From Macrococcus sp. DPC7161 (GTDB lineage Bacteria > Bacillota > Bacilli > Staphylococcales > Staphylococcaceae), in assembly GCF_004117835.1 (NCBI RefSeq), contig NZ_SDSC01000005.1, positions 1 through 64,000 of the forward strand: a stretch of 64,000 nt of DNA. Reading direction: 5' to 3'. This document shows positions 1-9,897 of this stretch, in pieces (the stretch's first letter is position 1; the number at the start of each line of letters is the position of its first letter). The notes beneath the pieces are model-generated. The model had not been told where the DNA came from and searched no databases. It saw only the letters and a list, made by a program, of their open reading frames with translations. The translations under genes were made by a program, and so were the position numbers.

Positions 1-71
<71 letters not shown>

Positions 72-412
72 AGATTGCTTGATATAAGCTCTTGATTGGT
101 TAAGCCAATCACTCTTTGGGAGTGAACCAAGTTCACTCAAATTATTGGAATTAACGTTGACATATTGTCATTCAGTTTTCAATGTTCATTTTTGTTGCTA
201 CAAGAAACAATTTTATCAGGTTCAAAACCTTTGGTCAAGCTTTATTTTGAAGAAGTTTTACACTCTTTCATTTCGCTTGTTGTTATCTCGTTGCTGCCTT
301 ATAAATATTACTAGCTTTGAAAGTGTTTCGCAAGTGTTACTTTTACACTTTTGAAATTCTTTTTTTAAGCTCGTTTCGGCTATTTTGTTCACGTCGTTTT
401 GACGACTTTTAT

Positions 413-441
413 ATAATATCAAGTCCCACAATTTTGGTCAA
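413..441 (-). promoter_or_regulatory. rRNA operon promoter (sigma-A type)
   Basis: On the minus strand there is a -35 TTGACC (436-441) and a -10 TATTAT (413-418) with 17-bp spacing. It lies about 340 bp upstream of the 16S 5' end and points towards it, a typical position for an rrn promoter. The remaining leader from 72 to 412 is AT-rich and shows no convincing gene; a second, closer promoter is likely but I could not define one. Bases 442-620 hold no recognisable feature. Confidence 0.6.
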
Positions 442-633
442 TACTTTTTACTAAACTTTTTTTATAAACTTCTATATTTTATTTTTCTTCTATTATATGC
501 ATTTTTAAAATTTCTTATGGTTGTTTTTTATTCATAAATAGCGTGTGTTACTCATTACACTTGAGCGTTATATTTACACAAACAATGCATTTGAATAAAT
601 AAAGTAGACTCACCATCTTTTGTGTAATTATGT

Positions 634-639
634 TATAAT
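634..639 (+). promoter_or_regulatory. -10 element of ygzB promoter
   Basis: A perfect TATAAT sits 30 bp ahead of the start codon, behind a weak and poorly defined -35. The ribosome site GAGGAG follows at about 655. Confidence 0.5.
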
Positions 640-668
640 CTCATTTGAAGTTATGAGGAGATGATCAT

Positions 669-1082
669 ATGAAATTGTTTAACCGAAAGCCACAAAGTAA
701 AATTAATCGTATTCGTTCATGGGCACTTGGTCTTATTTTTATAGGTTTTATTTTAATGTACATCGGTGTATGTTTAATGTATTTCTTTAAATCACCTGTT
801 ATTTTAGGCATATTTATTATTATTGGAATGATCATGTTATTGTTTAGTTTGGTCGTATACTTCTGGATTGGTATGTTCTCCATGAAAACCATTCAAGTCA
901 GATGTCCAAATTGTGAAAACTATACTAAAATGTTAGGTCGTGCTGACATATGTACGCACTGTAATCAGCCACTAACACTTGATCCCGATTTAGAAGGAAA
1001 AGCATTTGATCAAGACTATAACAACAAACGTAAAAGTAAAGCATTAGAAGAAAAAGAAAAATCACATGATTTAACGAAATAA
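669..1082 (+). CDS. UPF0295 (YgzB-like) membrane protein
   Basis: This 137-aa protein matches the Bacillus YgzB family, which is also found next to perR. Residues ~15-40 and ~42-70 are two hydrophobic membrane segments separated by a short turn. They are followed by a cytoplasmic zinc-ribbon-like stretch with CPNC and CTHC (two CxxC pairs) and the family signature LTLDPDLEGKAFD. The C-terminus is a charged, lysine-rich tail. A GAGGAG ribosome site precedes the ATG and a -10 TATAAT lies at 634-639. It converges on perR and shares its terminator. The molecular function is unknown; identity as YgzB is secure. Confidence 0.85.
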   Translation: MKLFNRKPQSKINRIRSWALGLIFIGFILMYIGVCLMYFFKSPVILGIFIIIGMIMLLFSLVVYFWIGMFSMKTIQVRCPNCENYTKMLGRADICTHCNQPLTLDPDLEGKAFDQDYNNKRKSKALEEKEKSHDLTK

Positions 1083-1091
1083 TAAGCCCAA

Positions 1092-1127
1092 AAAAAGAGA
1101 AACGACATTGACGTCGTTTCTCTTTTT
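1092..1127. terminator. Bidirectional terminator between ygzB and perR
   Basis: A perfect 15-bp inverted repeat (AAAAAGAGAAACGAC and its complement) with a 6-base loop is flanked by A-rich and T-rich runs. It can stop both converging genes. Confidence 0.85.
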
Positions 1128-1131
1128 GTTT

Positions 1132-1584
1132 TTATTTTTTCTTTTTACTTTGACATTCAGGACAAATACCGTAAATCTCCATGCGGTGATGTGTTACTGC
1201 ATAGCTTGTAATATGTTCAGCGATACTTTCAACTTCATCTAATCTCGGATAATGGAAATCTGAAATCTTACCACATTCACTACAAATGATATGATAATGA
1301 TTTGAATTATCAAAATCGAATCGACTCGCTGCATCTCCATAAGTGAGTTCTTTAATCAGGCCAGTCTCTTTGAACACCTTTAAATTATTGTATACTGTGG
1401 CAACACTCATATTACTGAATTGTGATGCCAATGCCTTATATATTTCATCAGCTGTAGGATGTGTGTGATGTTCGATTAAATATTGAAGTACGGCTTGTCT
1501 TTGTGGTGTTATACGCACACCTGTTTCACGTAACGTCTTTATAGCATCTTGTAATTGTTCTTCATGCGTATATTCTACTGCCAT
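1132..1584 (-). CDS. perR: Peroxide-responsive repressor PerR (Fur family)
   Basis: A 150-aa winged-helix metalloregulator that represses peroxide-defence genes until H2O2 oxidises its iron-bound histidines. All regulatory metal ligands known from Bacillus PerR appear at a constant +5 offset: H42, D90, H96, H98 and D109. The structural zinc site is C101, C104, C141 and C144 (CSEC and CPEC). The N-terminal ~85 residues form the DNA-binding domain and the rest the dimer domain. An upstream in-frame ATG would add 17 residues, but GGTGAAG lies directly before the ATG at 1584, so that start was chosen. A sigma-A promoter and a PerR box lie upstream, suggesting autoregulation. The neighbouring bcp gene fits a peroxide-stress context. 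Confidence 0.95.
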   Translation of the reverse strand: MAVEYTHEEQLQDAIKTLRETGVRITPQRQAVLQYLIEHHTHPTADEIYKALASQFSNMSVATVYNNLKVFKETGLIKELTYGDAASRFDFDNSNHYHIICSECGKISDFHYPRLDEVESIAEHITSYAVTHHRMEIYGICPECQSKKKK

Positions 1585-1615
1585 CACTTCACCTACTTTC
1601 ATTCTTAATACATTT

Positions 1616-1645
1616 ATATTACAGTGAGTATCCATTCAATGTCAA
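1616..1645 (-). promoter_or_regulatory. perR promoter
   Basis: On the minus strand the -35 TTGACA (1640-1645) and -10 TAATAT (1616-1621) are 18 bp apart, about 30 bp before the perR start. Confidence 0.7.
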
Positions 1646-1654
1646 TTGTCTTGT

Positions 1655-1669
1655 TTATAATCATTATTA
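1655..1669. promoter_or_regulatory. PerR box
   Basis: TTATAATCATTATTA matches the PerR consensus TTATAATNATTATAA at 13 of the 14 defined positions. It lies about 10 bp upstream of the perR -35, so PerR likely controls its own gene. It sits between perR and the 3' end of the dehydrogenase gene. Confidence 0.8.
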
Positions 1670-1687
1670 TTTAGTATTGATTATCTC

Positions 1688-2635
1688 CTAATAACCGGCT
1701 TCTAAATTTACAAGATTTTTAAATGCTTGTTTATTTTCTATACCTAAATCGAGATTAAACTCAAAGATTTCAGTTGCTCGGGTATTATAATGTTGACTTA
1801 GACCTGTAATATGCGGCGTCATGATTATATTTTTCAATGTATATAAATCATTTTCAGGTGAAAGTGGCTCATTTTCATACACATCTATAGCAGCTTTTCT
1901 AATAATATTATTTTTTAAGACATCTACAAGTACCTTTTCTTCAACAATTGATCCTCGACCAACATTGATAAACAACGCTTCGTCTCCCATTGCCTCAAAA
2001 TCTTGTTTACTTATCAAATGGAAAGTATCCTTTGTTTCTGGTAATACGTTAACGATGATATTGGATTTTTTAAAGGCCGTTTGTCTATCATCGGTCGGAT
2101 ATGTTTCATCAAAACTATCTACTGCTCTACCATCTGTATTAACCCCAATAACATGCATGTCAAATGCTTTGCACTTTTGTGCCGCAGCTTGCGCGATTTG
2201 ACCTGTCCCTAAGAAACAGATCGTTTCATTGAAAAGTTCTTTATGTCTAATTTTCGTTTGATAACCTTTTTCTTGTTGCAATTCATAAAAATCAATTACC
2301 GATTTATAATCCGTCATAATGTATGACATGATGTATTCTGAAATTTGTATTTTGTGTACACCTTTCGCATTCGTTAAGATAATGTCTCTTGATTTAATGT
2401 AATCTAATGGTAAATGATTCACACCTGCAGCATACCAAGCAATCCATTTTAAGTTTTTGCATGATTTAAGGAATTTTTCATCAACTTTATTATCATACGA
2501 AATCAGAATTTCGACATTCTCTTTATCTTTGTCTGTTAGTTCATCTAGTTTGCACTGTTTAAATTGGTGGTTTGGAAACTTATGTTTTAAATCATCTAGT
2601 ATATTCCCTAACTTTACTGTAGAAATAATATACAT
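1688..2635 (-). CDS. D-isomer-specific 2-hydroxyacid dehydrogenase family protein
   Basis: A 315-aa NAD(P)H-dependent oxidoreductase of the D-2-hydroxyacid dehydrogenase family, which interconverts 2-oxo and D-2-hydroxy acids. The nucleotide-binding motif LGTGQIAQ lies near residue 143. The substrate arginine is in NVGRGSIV, the catalytic glutamate in DVYENEPL and the catalytic histidine in TPHITG. Length is typical. It is often annotated as phosphoglycerate dehydrogenase in staphylococci, but it lacks the C-terminal ACT domain of SerA, so the true substrate is unknown. It begins 11 bp after bcp on the same strand and is probably co-transcribed with it. Confidence 0.85.
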   Translation of the reverse strand: MYIISTVKLGNILDDLKHKFPNHQFKQCKLDELTDKDKENVEILISYDNKVDEKFLKSCKNLKWIAWYAAGVNHLPLDYIKSRDIILTNAKGVHKIQISEYIMSYIMTDYKSVIDFYELQQEKGYQTKIRHKELFNETICFLGTGQIAQAAAQKCKAFDMHVIGVNTDGRAVDSFDETYPTDDRQTAFKKSNIIVNVLPETKDTFHLISKQDFEAMGDEALFINVGRGSIVEEKVLVDVLKNNIIRKAAIDVYENEPLSPENDLYTLKNIIMTPHITGLSQHYNTRATEIFEFNLDLGIENKQAFKNLVNLEAGY

Positions 2636-2646
2636 GAATACACCTC

Positions 2647-3117
2647 TTATTCGTGTGTTTCTAGCACTTGCTTTATCGCTTCAATTTGTGTTTTGACTTT
2701 CACTTGATCAAATATTGCCATAATCTTATTTTCTTCGTCTAAAATAATCGTTGTTCTTACAATACCCTTACTCTCTTTGCCAAAAACTTTTTTAAGGCGA
2801 TAAACTTCAATCGATTCACTGTATTTATAATCTTCATCAACAAGTAAATCGAATTTTAAATCATATTTTTTGATAAAATTTTGATGCTTTTTCTCTGAAT
2901 CACTACTTACTCCATACACTTTAACACCAAGTTCATTAAACATATCTAAATGGTTATTAAAATCACAAGCTTGATCTGAACACGTAGGTGTATTGTCTTT
3001 CGGATAAAAATACAATACTGTTTTACTCCCTAAAAGAGAGTGACTTGTCACCGCTTCTCCATTTTGATTCTTCATCACAAAATTAGGTAATTGTTCACCA
3101 ATCCTTAACATATTCAT
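2647..3117 (-). CDS. bcp: Thioredoxin-dependent thiol peroxidase (Bcp/PrxQ peroxiredoxin)
   Basis: A 156-aa cytoplasmic peroxiredoxin that reduces hydroperoxides using thioredoxin. The active-site segment DNTPTCSDQAC holds the peroxidatic C46 and a resolving C51 five residues later, the pattern of the PrxQ class. The thioredoxin-like fold is complete. AGGAG lies seven bases before the first ATG; a second ATG two codons later is less well placed. It is divergent from hemL and leads into the dehydrogenase gene. The nearby PerR gene makes peroxide regulation plausible, although no PerR box is visible directly upstream. Confidence 0.92.
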   Translation of the reverse strand: MNMLRIGEQLPNFVMKNQNGEAVTSHSLLGSKTVLYFYPKDNTPTCSDQACDFNNHLDMFNELGVKVYGVSSDSEKKHQNFIKKYDLKFDLLVDEDYKYSESIEVYRLKKVFGKESKGIVRTTIILDEENKIMAIFDQVKVKTQIEAIKQVLETHE

Positions 3118-3133
3118 AACACTCCTTTTAAAT

Positions 3134-3161
3134 TTGTCTTCACTTTATGATAGTATAGAAT
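3134..3161 (+). promoter_or_regulatory. hemL promoter in the bcp-hemL divergent region
   Basis: The -35 TTGTCT (3134-3139) and -10 TAGAAT (3156-3161) are 16 bp apart. An opposite-strand TTCTTG / TATACT pair with 16-bp spacing overlaps it and could serve bcp. Confidence 0.45.
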
Positions 3162-3192
3162 ACGAAAACACTACAAGAAAGAGGGCCTATTT

Positions 3193-4491
3193 ATGAATTT
3201 TACAAATTCTGAAATAATTCAAAAAGACGCAAATGAATATATATTAGGAGGTGTCAACTCACCTTCTAGAAGTTATAAAGCAGTTGGAGGCGGTGCACCT
3301 GTTGTAATGGAACGTGGTGAAGGTGCTTATTTCTACGACGTTGATGGTAACAAGTACATTGACTATTTAGCAGCATATGGTCCAATTATTACCGGACACG
3401 CACATCCACATATTACTGAAGCCATTAAACGTGCAGCTGAAAACGGTGTATTATATGGTACACCAACAACGCATGAAGTTAAATTTGCAAAAATGTTACG
3501 TGAAGCCATTCCAAGTTTAGAAAAAGTCCGCTTTGTTAACTCTGGTACTGAAGCTGTCATGACAACAATTCGTGTCGCTCGTGGTTTTACTAATCGTGAT
3601 AAAATCATTAAATTTGCTGGTTGTTACCATGGGCATTCAGACTTAGTATTAGTTGCTGCTGGTAGTGGTCCATCACAATTAGGTACTCCTGATTCAGCAG
3701 GTGTTCCAAAAAGTGTTGCACAAGAAGTGATTACAGTACCTTTTAATGATATTGATTCATTTAAAGAAGCGATTAACCACTTCAGTGATCAAATCGCAGC
3801 AGTTTTAGTAGAACCGATTGTTGGTAACTTTGGTATCGTAGAACCTGCGCCAGGATTTTTAGAAGCTGTGAATGAAATAGCACATGCAAACGGCACTTTA
3901 GTCATTTATGATGAAGTCATTACTGCATTTAGATTCTGCTATGGTGGTGCACAAAATATGCTTGGTGTGACACCTGACTTAACAGCTTTCGGTAAAATTA
4001 TCGGTGGTGGATTACCAATCGGAGCATATGGCGGACGTCAAGACATTATGGAAAGTGTTGCACCACTAGGCCCAACATATCAAGCGGGTACGATGGCAGG
4101 TAACCCTTTAAGTATGCAAGCTGGTATTGCATTACTTGAAGTGATTCAACAACCTGGCGTTTATGAAAAACTTGATGAGCTTGGTGAAATGTTAGAAACG
4201 GGTATGCTTGAATTAATTAAAAAATACAACATTAAAGCGACAATCAATCGTCTTAAAGGCGCATTAACGATTTACTTTACAGATGAAAAAGTAAGCAATT
4301 ATGAACAAGCTGAAAACACAGATGGAGAAATCTTTGCGAAGTTCTTTAAATTAATGTTGAACCAAGGTATTAACTTAGCACCTTCTAAATATGAGGCATG
4401 GTTCTTAACAACAGAACATACTAAAGAAGATATTGAAAAGACTTTAGTCGCAGTTGAAAACGCATTTAAATCTCTTTCACTTGAAAAATAA
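3193..4491 (+). CDS. hemL: Glutamate-1-semialdehyde 2,1-aminomutase
   Basis: A 432-aa PLP-dependent enzyme converting glutamate-1-semialdehyde to 5-aminolevulinate, the C5-pathway entry to haem. The PLP-binding lysine is in [19 protein letters not shown] near residue 268, and the class-III aminotransferase aspartate is in YDEVITAFR. It is full length, with no insertion or truncation. Staphylococci carry two such genes; this copy, beside perR and bcp, corresponds to the one called gsaB or hemL2. It is followed 45 bp later by a membrane protein on the same strand. Confidence 0.93.
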   Translation: MNFTNSEIIQKDANEYILGGVNSPSRSYKAVGGGAPVVMERGEGAYFYDVDGNKYIDYLAAYGPIITGHAHPHITEAIKRAAENGVLYGTPTTHEVKFAKMLREAIPSLEKVRFVNSGTEAVMTTIRVARGFTNRDKIIKFAGCYHGHSDLVLVAAGSGPSQLGTPDSAGVPKSVAQEVITVPFNDIDSFKEAINHFSDQIAAVLVEPIVGNFGIVEPAPGFLEAVNEIAHANGTLVIYDEVITAFRFCYGGAQNMLGVTPDLTAFGKIIGGGLPIGAYGGRQDIMESVAPLGPTYQAGTMAGNPLSMQAGIALLEVIQQPGVYEKLDELGEMLETGMLELIKKYNIKATINRLKGALTIYFTDEKVSNYEQAENTDGEIFAKFFKLMLNQGINLAPSKYEAWFLTTEHTKEDIEKTLVAVENAFKSLSLEK

Positions 4492-4536
4492 CCAGTAACA
4501 TTGTATAAGTGTACTATCAATAATTAGGAGCGTTAT

Positions 4537-5622
4537 ATGAAATTAGGTGCCAGAATACTCAAAACAGGAATCGCAATTGTACTTGCTTTATTTTCAGCAT
4601 CGTTTATTGATGCACCAGGCGGCATTGTCGCAGGCATTTCAGCGTTATTCGCGATGCAACCTTCAGTGTATAAATCATACAGAACCATCATAGAGCAATT
4701 GCAAGGTAATACTATCGGTGCATTACTCGCCATTTTAATGGTACACTTCTTTGGTTTTAATATATTAATATCAGGTTTGACATCAATCATCTTGATATCG
4801 TTATTACTCAAATTAAATTTATCTAATGTTGTTGGGCTCGCCGTGGTGACGCAACTGATCATTATGGATGCTCATGATGGTAATTTTTATACGACAGCAT
4901 TATTAAGGTTCTCATTTGTTATGATTGGTGTTTTAAGTGCATTTGTTGTAAATACACTGTTCTTACCACCAAAGTTTGAAACGAAAATGTATGTTAACTG
5001 TTTAAATATTTGTGGTGATATCTTTAAATGGATTCGTCTTGAAATCAATGGAACGACTGAATATCACGTCGTAAAAAGAGATTTAGATGACATTAAATCT
5101 CGTATTGAAAAGCTAGAAACACAATTTTCTTTGTATAAGGAAGAACGTGCGTATACGAAAAGACGTGCATTAAGAAATACACGAAAAAAAATATTATTTA
5201 AAGAAATGATACGTTCAACACGTAGGGCTTATGACGTATTAAGAAAGTTAAATCGCTATGAAAATGACGTGTTAAATTTACCAGAAGAATTAAAAATCCA
5301 AATTAAATTTGAGTTAGATGAGTTAATGACGCACCATGAAGAAATATTAATGCGTGTCACTGAAAAAATCCCTAATACAAAATTGGAAGATCACTCATTA
5401 ATTCGAGTGTATAAAATCAATTTGATCGATGCTTTTTTAGTAGAGCTTAGAAAAGATGAATCTGACGTTGAATACAATAAAGAACACATCTTCCAAGTAC
5501 TTGGTGCAATGTTTGAATATCGCGAACAATTGCAACATTTAGATCGTTTATCTCACAGTTTCTACAAATACCATAAAGACGATAGAAAAATTAATATTAC
5601 TAATGAAAACTTGGATTTATAA
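4537..5622 (+). CDS. Aromatic-acid exporter (ArAE) family membrane protein
   Basis: A 361-aa protein with about six membrane segments in residues 1-145, including the family pattern where a hydrophobic hairpin ends at NTLFLPPKFE. A long charged helical cytoplasmic domain makes up residues ~150-350. This is the layout of the ArAE / FUSC-like family (DUF939). A paralogue of the same build sits at 27569-28558. The start follows TAGGAG. The substrate is not known; the coiled-coil-like C-terminal half suggests a regulatory or oligomerising role. It shares a terminator with mpg. Confidence 0.75.
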   Translation: MKLGARILKTGIAIVLALFSASFIDAPGGIVAGISALFAMQPSVYKSYRTIIEQLQGNTIGALLAILMVHFFGFNILISGLTSIILISLLLKLNLSNVVGLAVVTQLIIMDAHDGNFYTTALLRFSFVMIGVLSAFVVNTLFLPPKFETKMYVNCLNICGDIFKWIRLEINGTTEYHVVKRDLDDIKSRIEKLETQFSLYKEERAYTKRRALRNTRKKILFKEMIRSTRRAYDVLRKLNRYENDVLNLPEELKIQIKFELDELMTHHEEILMRVTEKIPNTKLEDHSLIRVYKINLIDAFLVELRKDESDVEYNKEHIFQVLGAMFEYREQLQHLDRLSHSFYKYHKDDRKINITNENLDL

Positions 5623-5657
5623 AAATAACGGCTGGGCTTATGCCCAGCCGTTATTTT
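5622..5657. terminator. Bidirectional terminator, ArAE gene and mpg
   Basis: A perfect 16-bp stem (AAAATAACGGCTGGGC and complement) encloses a TTAT loop. It overlaps the stop codon of each converging gene, so both genes end inside the same hairpin. Confidence 0.92.
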
Positions 5658-6240
5658 CATCTATTATTACTTTATCTTTAGATACAAATGGATTCCCTGC
5701 AACGGTAAATCGATATAAATAATCCACTGCTTCTTCTTTATTGTCGATACCAATACGTTTACTACTTATTATCGCTTTTGGTACTTTACCCAATTGTAAT
5801 TGAATCGCATCTTCATTCAATCGTTTACCATTATGTAAGTCTCTTTTTACACCTAAACATTGTGTCAGTTTACCTGGCCCATTAGATAAATCAGTACTTC
5901 TACCCCTTCTTTGTTCCATTTCACATATACCTATATGCGGTTCAATCGCACGAATCAATACACCTTCAGGCGTTTGTGCGTCTTTAGTAATAAAGTTCAT
6001 ACAATGATGTCCATGCATTGTATAAACATATATGCCACCGAAATCGCGATACATCATTTCATTTTTCTTAGTACGTTTACCTTGGTACGTATGTGCAGCT
6101 TTATCATGAACACCAAGGTACGCTTCTGTTTCAGTAATGTAGCCACTCGTAACAACACCATCAATCGTCGTAATGATTTCCATCCCTAATAAAGCTTTCG
6201 CCGCTTCTATTGTATCCCTTTTTAAAAATGATAAATCCAT
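5638..6240 (-). CDS. 3-methyladenine DNA glycosylase (AAG/MPG family)
   Basis: A 200-aa base-excision repair enzyme that removes alkylated purines such as 3-methyladenine. The family features are the N-terminal ALLGMEIITT strand, the catalytic region TETEAYLGVHDKAAHTY with its glutamate, the aromatic tract GGIYVYTMHGHHCMNF, and the C-terminal GPGKLTQCLGV. Length fits the bacterial members. The start follows GGAGGGC. It is a single-gene unit between two terminators. Confidence 0.92.
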   Translation of the reverse strand: MDLSFLKRDTIEAAKALLGMEIITTIDGVVTSGYITETEAYLGVHDKAAHTYQGKRTKKNEMMYRDFGGIYVYTMHGHHCMNFITKDAQTPEGVLIRAIEPHIGICEMEQRRGRSTDLSNGPGKLTQCLGVKRDLHNGKRLNEDAIQLQLGKVPKAIISSKRIGIDNKEEAVDYLYRFTVAGNPFVSKDKVIIDENNGWA

Positions 6241-6261
6241 GAATGCCCTCCTAAAAAAGAA

Positions 6262-6287
6262 GTTGAGACATCATTTGATGTCTCAAC
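6262..6287 (-). terminator. Terminator after the Sav1866-type gene
   Basis: An 11-bp stem GTTGAGACATC with its complement, followed on the minus strand by TTCTTTTTT. Bases 6290-6358 also hold an element whose complement starts GGGACAAAAGCGTTCAG, related to the GGGACAAAAACGTTCAG repeat at 30590. Confidence 0.75.
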
Positions 6288-6359
6288 CTTGATTTTGTCC
6301 CGTCCTCTTATCAGCGGTTCAAAAGCAACTCTGAACGCTTTTGTCCCGTACTCTCATAC

Positions 6360-8102
6360 TTAATCTTCTAAATGCTGTATTGTATATAAGTTGTAGTATT
6401 CATGTTGATTGTTCATTAACTCTTGATGTGTACCCATTTCTTTAATTTCACCATTTTGAATAACCACTATTTTATCAGCATGTGTAATCGTTGATAAACG
6501 GTGTGCAACAATCACAGTTGTTCGGTCTTTAGACAATGTCTCTAAAGCTTCTTGAATAACTGCTTCACTTTCTAAATCAAGTGCACTTGTCGCTTCATCT
6601 AAAATTAAAATTGGTGGATTTTTTAAGAATACACGAGCAATTGCTACACGTTGTTTTTGTCCACCAGATAATTTCACACCACGTTCACCGACTTCTGTAT
6701 CGTAGCCAGCAGGCAGACTCATAATAAAGTCGTGTGCATTAGCAAGCTTCGCAGCGTAAATCATTTCTTCTTCAGTTGCTTCAGGCTTACCTAATAAAAT
6801 ATTTTCTCTAATCGATTCTGAAAATAAAATATTATCCTGCATCACCATACCGATTTGATTTCTTAAACTTTCAATCGTAAAGTCTTTAATTGGTGTTTCA
6901 TCTATTAATATTTCACCACTTGTCACATCATAAAAACGAGGAATCAAACTGATCATAGTTGATTTACCACCACCACTCATCCCAACAAATGCAACGGTTT
7001 CTCCAGGATTAATTTTTAAATTAATATCGTGTAATACTTCTTGGTCTTCTTCATTATATTTGAAACCAACTTGTTTAAATTCTATTTCCCCATTCGTTAC
7101 TTTCACTGGTCTTGCAGTTGGTGTATCTTCAATATCATAAATTTCATCAAACAAGTGGAACATTCTATCCATTGATGCCAAACTTTGTGTAAGTGTCGTT
7201 GATGATGAAACAAGTCGACGTAATGGGCCGTATAAACGGTCAAGGTATGCGATAAAAGCAGCTAAACTACCTACAGTTAATCCATCTCCGATAACTAAAT
7301 ATGCACCAAAACCGACAACCAATAATGGTCCAATATCTGTTACCGTATTAATGACCGCAAAACTTTTCGCGTTCCATTTCGTATGTGCTAATGCTTTATT
7401 AAAGAAATTTTGGTTACGCTTGTTAAAGCGTTTCGCTTCATGATTCTCAATTGCGAAACTTTTTATTACTGTCATCCCTTGTACACGTTCATGTAAATAT
7501 CCTTGCACCTCTGCAAGACTTTGCGAACGTTCGCGTGTTAACCTTCTTAAATTGCCAAAGAAGTAATACACCGAAAAGATATAAAACGGAAATACAATTA
7601 ACGAAATCAAGGTCAGCTTTACATCCATCGTAAACATGATGACAAGTGCAATTATGATTGTTACTAAATCTAACCAAACATTCATTAATCCCGTCACAAT
7701 AAAGTCTTTTGTAGATTCCACATCATTAATCACTCGAGAGATGACTTCTCCAACTTTATTGTTGGCATAAAACTTCACACTTAACTTTTGTAAATGTGCA
7801 TATAATTTTTTTCGAATATCATATAAAATTTTATTACTCGTCCATTGCGCTAAATATTGTCTGTAATATTCAACAGGCGGACGAATCACCACAAAGATAA
7901 AGCCGAACAATAAGAGTGCATGCACTAAAGCATCTTTTTTCTCTTGTACGGATAAACTATTATTATTAATAACATCATCGATAACATATTTAATCAATAA
8001 TGGAATTAATAATGGAATTCCAAACTTTAATATCCCAACAATGATGGTTAATACGATTAACCATGAATAGGGTTTTACAAATTGCATATAGCGTTTTAAC
8101 AT
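6360..8102 (-). CDS. ABC exporter, Sav1866 type (fused permease-ATPase half transporter)
   Basis: A 580-aa half transporter that closely follows S. aureus Sav1866, the structural model for multidrug ABC exporters. Residues ~1-320 are a six-helix permease domain beginning [16 protein letters not shown]. The ATPase domain follows, with Walker [10 protein letters not shown], signature LSGGQKQR, Walker [10 protein letters not shown] and an H-loop at AHRLS. It works as a homodimer exporting hydrophobic compounds or lipids at the plasma membrane. The start follows AGGTGAC. It stands alone between terminators. Confidence 0.93.
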   Translation of the reverse strand: MLKRYMQFVKPYSWLIVLTIIVGILKFGIPLLIPLLIKYVIDDVINNNSLSVQEKKDALVHALLLFGFIFVVIRPPVEYYRQYLAQWTSNKILYDIRKKLYAHLQKLSVKFYANNKVGEVISRVINDVESTKDFIVTGLMNVWLDLVTIIIALVIMFTMDVKLTLISLIVFPFYIFSVYYFFGNLRRLTRERSQSLAEVQGYLHERVQGMTVIKSFAIENHEAKRFNKRNQNFFNKALAHTKWNAKSFAVINTVTDIGPLLVVGFGAYLVIGDGLTVGSLAAFIAYLDRLYGPLRRLVSSSTTLTQSLASMDRMFHLFDEIYDIEDTPTARPVKVTNGEIEFKQVGFKYNEEDQEVLHDINLKINPGETVAFVGMSGGGKSTMISLIPRFYDVTSGEILIDETPIKDFTIESLRNQIGMVMQDNILFSESIRENILLGKPEATEEEMIYAAKLANAHDFIMSLPAGYDTEVGERGVKLSGGQKQRVAIARVFLKNPPILILDEATSALDLESEAVIQEALETLSKDRTTVIVAHRLSTITHADKIVVIQNGEIKEMGTHQELMNNQHEYYNLYTIQHLED

Positions 8103-8132
8103 ATTGTCACCTAACTTTTTTAAAATAAGAAA

Positions 8133-8158
8133 CGAGGAAAAGACAATGTCTTACCTCG
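8133..8158 (-). terminator. Terminator after the DUF402 gene
   Basis: A CGAGG..AAGAC / GTCTT..CCTCG stem with small internal mismatches, followed by a T-rich run on the minus strand. Confidence 0.65.
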
Positions 8159-8160
8159 AA

Positions 8161-8712
8161 TCAATCTTCCATTATTCTTTTTTGCAAATGAAATCTTTCT
8201 TGCCAAACTTTAATGAAGTCCGGCGCAAACGGTCCTTTTTTTCTCTCAATCCACTGTTGCAAAATATCAACGTTTTTTCTAAGGATATAATCGATATCTT
8301 TAGGATAATTCATTTGTTTCATATGTTGTTCATATTCATCTTCATCAAGTAAATGATATTTTCCATTAGGATATACTTTAATATCAAGGTCATAATCGAT
8401 ATACTTAATCGCTTCTGTATCATAAACAAACGGTGAAGAAAGATTGCAATAATAATAAATACCATCTTCACGAAACATACATATTACATTAAACCAATAC
8501 TCAGCATGAAAATAAACAATGGCTGGTTCACGAGTGATCCATGTTCTACCATCGCTTTCCGTTACTAATGTTCGATTATTCCCTCCAATAATAACATGAT
8601 TAGTCCCCTTTAAAATCGTTGTTTCCGACCAGACACGATGAATCTTGCCATTATGTTTATAACTTTGAATTTGTACGTTCTGGCCTTCTTTTGGTATGGA
8701 TTCTTTGACCAT
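8161..8712 (-). CDS. DUF402 nucleoside tri-/diphosphatase (UPF0374)
   Basis: A 183-aa protein nearly collinear with the staphylococcal UPF0374 / Ntdp family, which hydrolyses nucleoside tri- and diphosphates in vitro. Conserved stretches include [32 protein letters not shown] and [14 protein letters not shown]-type acidic residues that bind metal. An upstream GTG in frame would add four residues, but AGGTGG is better placed for the ATG at 8712 and family members begin here. It is a single gene downstream of mutY. Confidence 0.88.
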   Translation of the reverse strand: MVKESIPKEGQNVQIQSYKHNGKIHRVWSETTILKGTNHVIIGGNNRTLVTESDGRTWITREPAIVYFHAEYWFNVICMFREDGIYYYCNLSSPFVYDTEAIKYIDYDLDIKVYPNGKYHLLDEDEYEQHMKQMNYPKDIDYILRKNVDILQQWIERKKGPFAPDFIKVWQERFHLQKRIMED

Positions 8713-8785
8713 ATTCCACACCACCTATGATTTATTTTACTTTTACATTATAGCACAACTTAAGTGGTAATAAACGGATTTAATC

Positions 8786-9820
8786 TTAAAGCGATGATAA
8801 ATAACGTTCATAAATTTTATTCATAGATGTTGGGAAAGTTAATTGTGATTTTTCCTCACGACTCATCCAATGTTGTGAAGCTTTTTTCTTATCATTGGTA
8901 TGTGCAATATATACGGTTAAATGCCATGTTAAATGAGTGAATTGATGCTTTAAAGTCATGAGTGGCTCATTGAATAATGTAAGTGACATATCCAATTGAG
9001 ATTCAACATTGGATATATGGGTTTCAGTGTCAAACATTGGAAATTGAAACATAGATGCTAACAATCCATCAGGTCTTCTTTCAATCAAAAGTTCACCATC
9101 ATTTTCTATCAAATATACATCATAATGTTCCACACGCTTTTTAATTTTTTTGAGTTTAACAGGGCGTTCTAAAACATTCCCCACTTCAAAGCTTTCACAA
9201 TGTTGTTGAACTGGACATAGCATGCACAACGGTTTCTTCGGCGTACAAATAACAGCTCCTAATTCCATAAGCGCTTCATTAAAATCTCCCGCTGCTTCAG
9301 GCATGTCCTCAAGCACTTTTTCTTCAAAATGCAGACGTGCTTTTGCACTAGCAATATCAAATGCGTCATTATCTAACCGAGAATAAACGCGATAAACATT
9401 CCCATCAACAGCTGGCAAAGGATGATTAAATGCAATACTCATCACCGCACCTTGTGTGTACGGCCCTACTCCTTTTAAATTTAAAAATTGTTTAGGATCG
9501 TTTGGTACTTGACCATTAAAGTCTTTGTGTACAGTTTGTACCGCTTCATAAAAGTTTTTAATACGCGAATAATAGCCTAAACCTTCCCAATATTTTCTGA
9601 CTTCATCAATTGGCGTTTTTGCCAGGGATTCAATGGTCGGAAACCTTTCGATAAACCTATTGTAATAATTAATCACTGTTGCGACTTGCGTTTGCTGCAA
9701 CATCACTTCTGATAACCAGATTTTATATGGATCATTGGTTTCTCGCCATGGCATTTGCCGTTTATTTTCATAAAACCATTGTAGTAAATCTTGACTTAAT
9801 GTTTGTGAATTTCGTTTCAA
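8786..9820 (-). CDS. mutY: A/G-specific adenine DNA glycosylase MutY
   Basis: A 344-aa repair glycosylase that removes adenine mispaired with 8-oxoguanine. Catalytic E38 lies in LSEVMLQQTQV and the helix-hairpin-helix GVGPYTQGAV leads to catalytic D139. The [4Fe-4S] loop is CTPKKPLCMLCPVQQHC (C-x6-C-x2-C-x5-C). Residues ~230-344 form the NUDIX-like domain that reads 8-oxoG. The start is TTG with GGAAGG upstream, a rather long 9-11 base spacing, so the precise start is less certain. It is divergent from the hydrolase-like gene at 9898. Confidence 0.94.
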   Translation of the reverse strand: MKRNSQTLSQDLLQWFYENKRQMPWRETNDPYKIWLSEVMLQQTQVATVINYYNRFIERFPTIESLAKTPIDEVRKYWEGLGYYSRIKNFYEAVQTVHKDFNGQVPNDPKQFLNLKGVGPYTQGAVMSIAFNHPLPAVDGNVYRVYSRLDNDAFDIASAKARLHFEEKVLEDMPEAAGDFNEALMELGAVICTPKKPLCMLCPVQQHCESFEVGNVLERPVKLKKIKKRVEHYDVYLIENDGELLIERRPDGLLASMFQFPMFDTETHISNVESQLDMSLTLFNEPLMTLKHQFTHLTWHLTVYIAHTNDKKKASQHWMSREEKSQLTFPTSMNKIYERYLSSL

Positions 9821-9897
9821 AAAATATTACCTTCCTTTAAATGTTATTCGTATTGATTATTAAAAAATCTTGATATAATAGAATTGAGGTGAATGTT

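Noticed and set aside
145-354. 69-aa open frame in the rRNA leader
   Set aside because: Low-complexity, no ribosome site, lies antisense within the rRNA operon leader.
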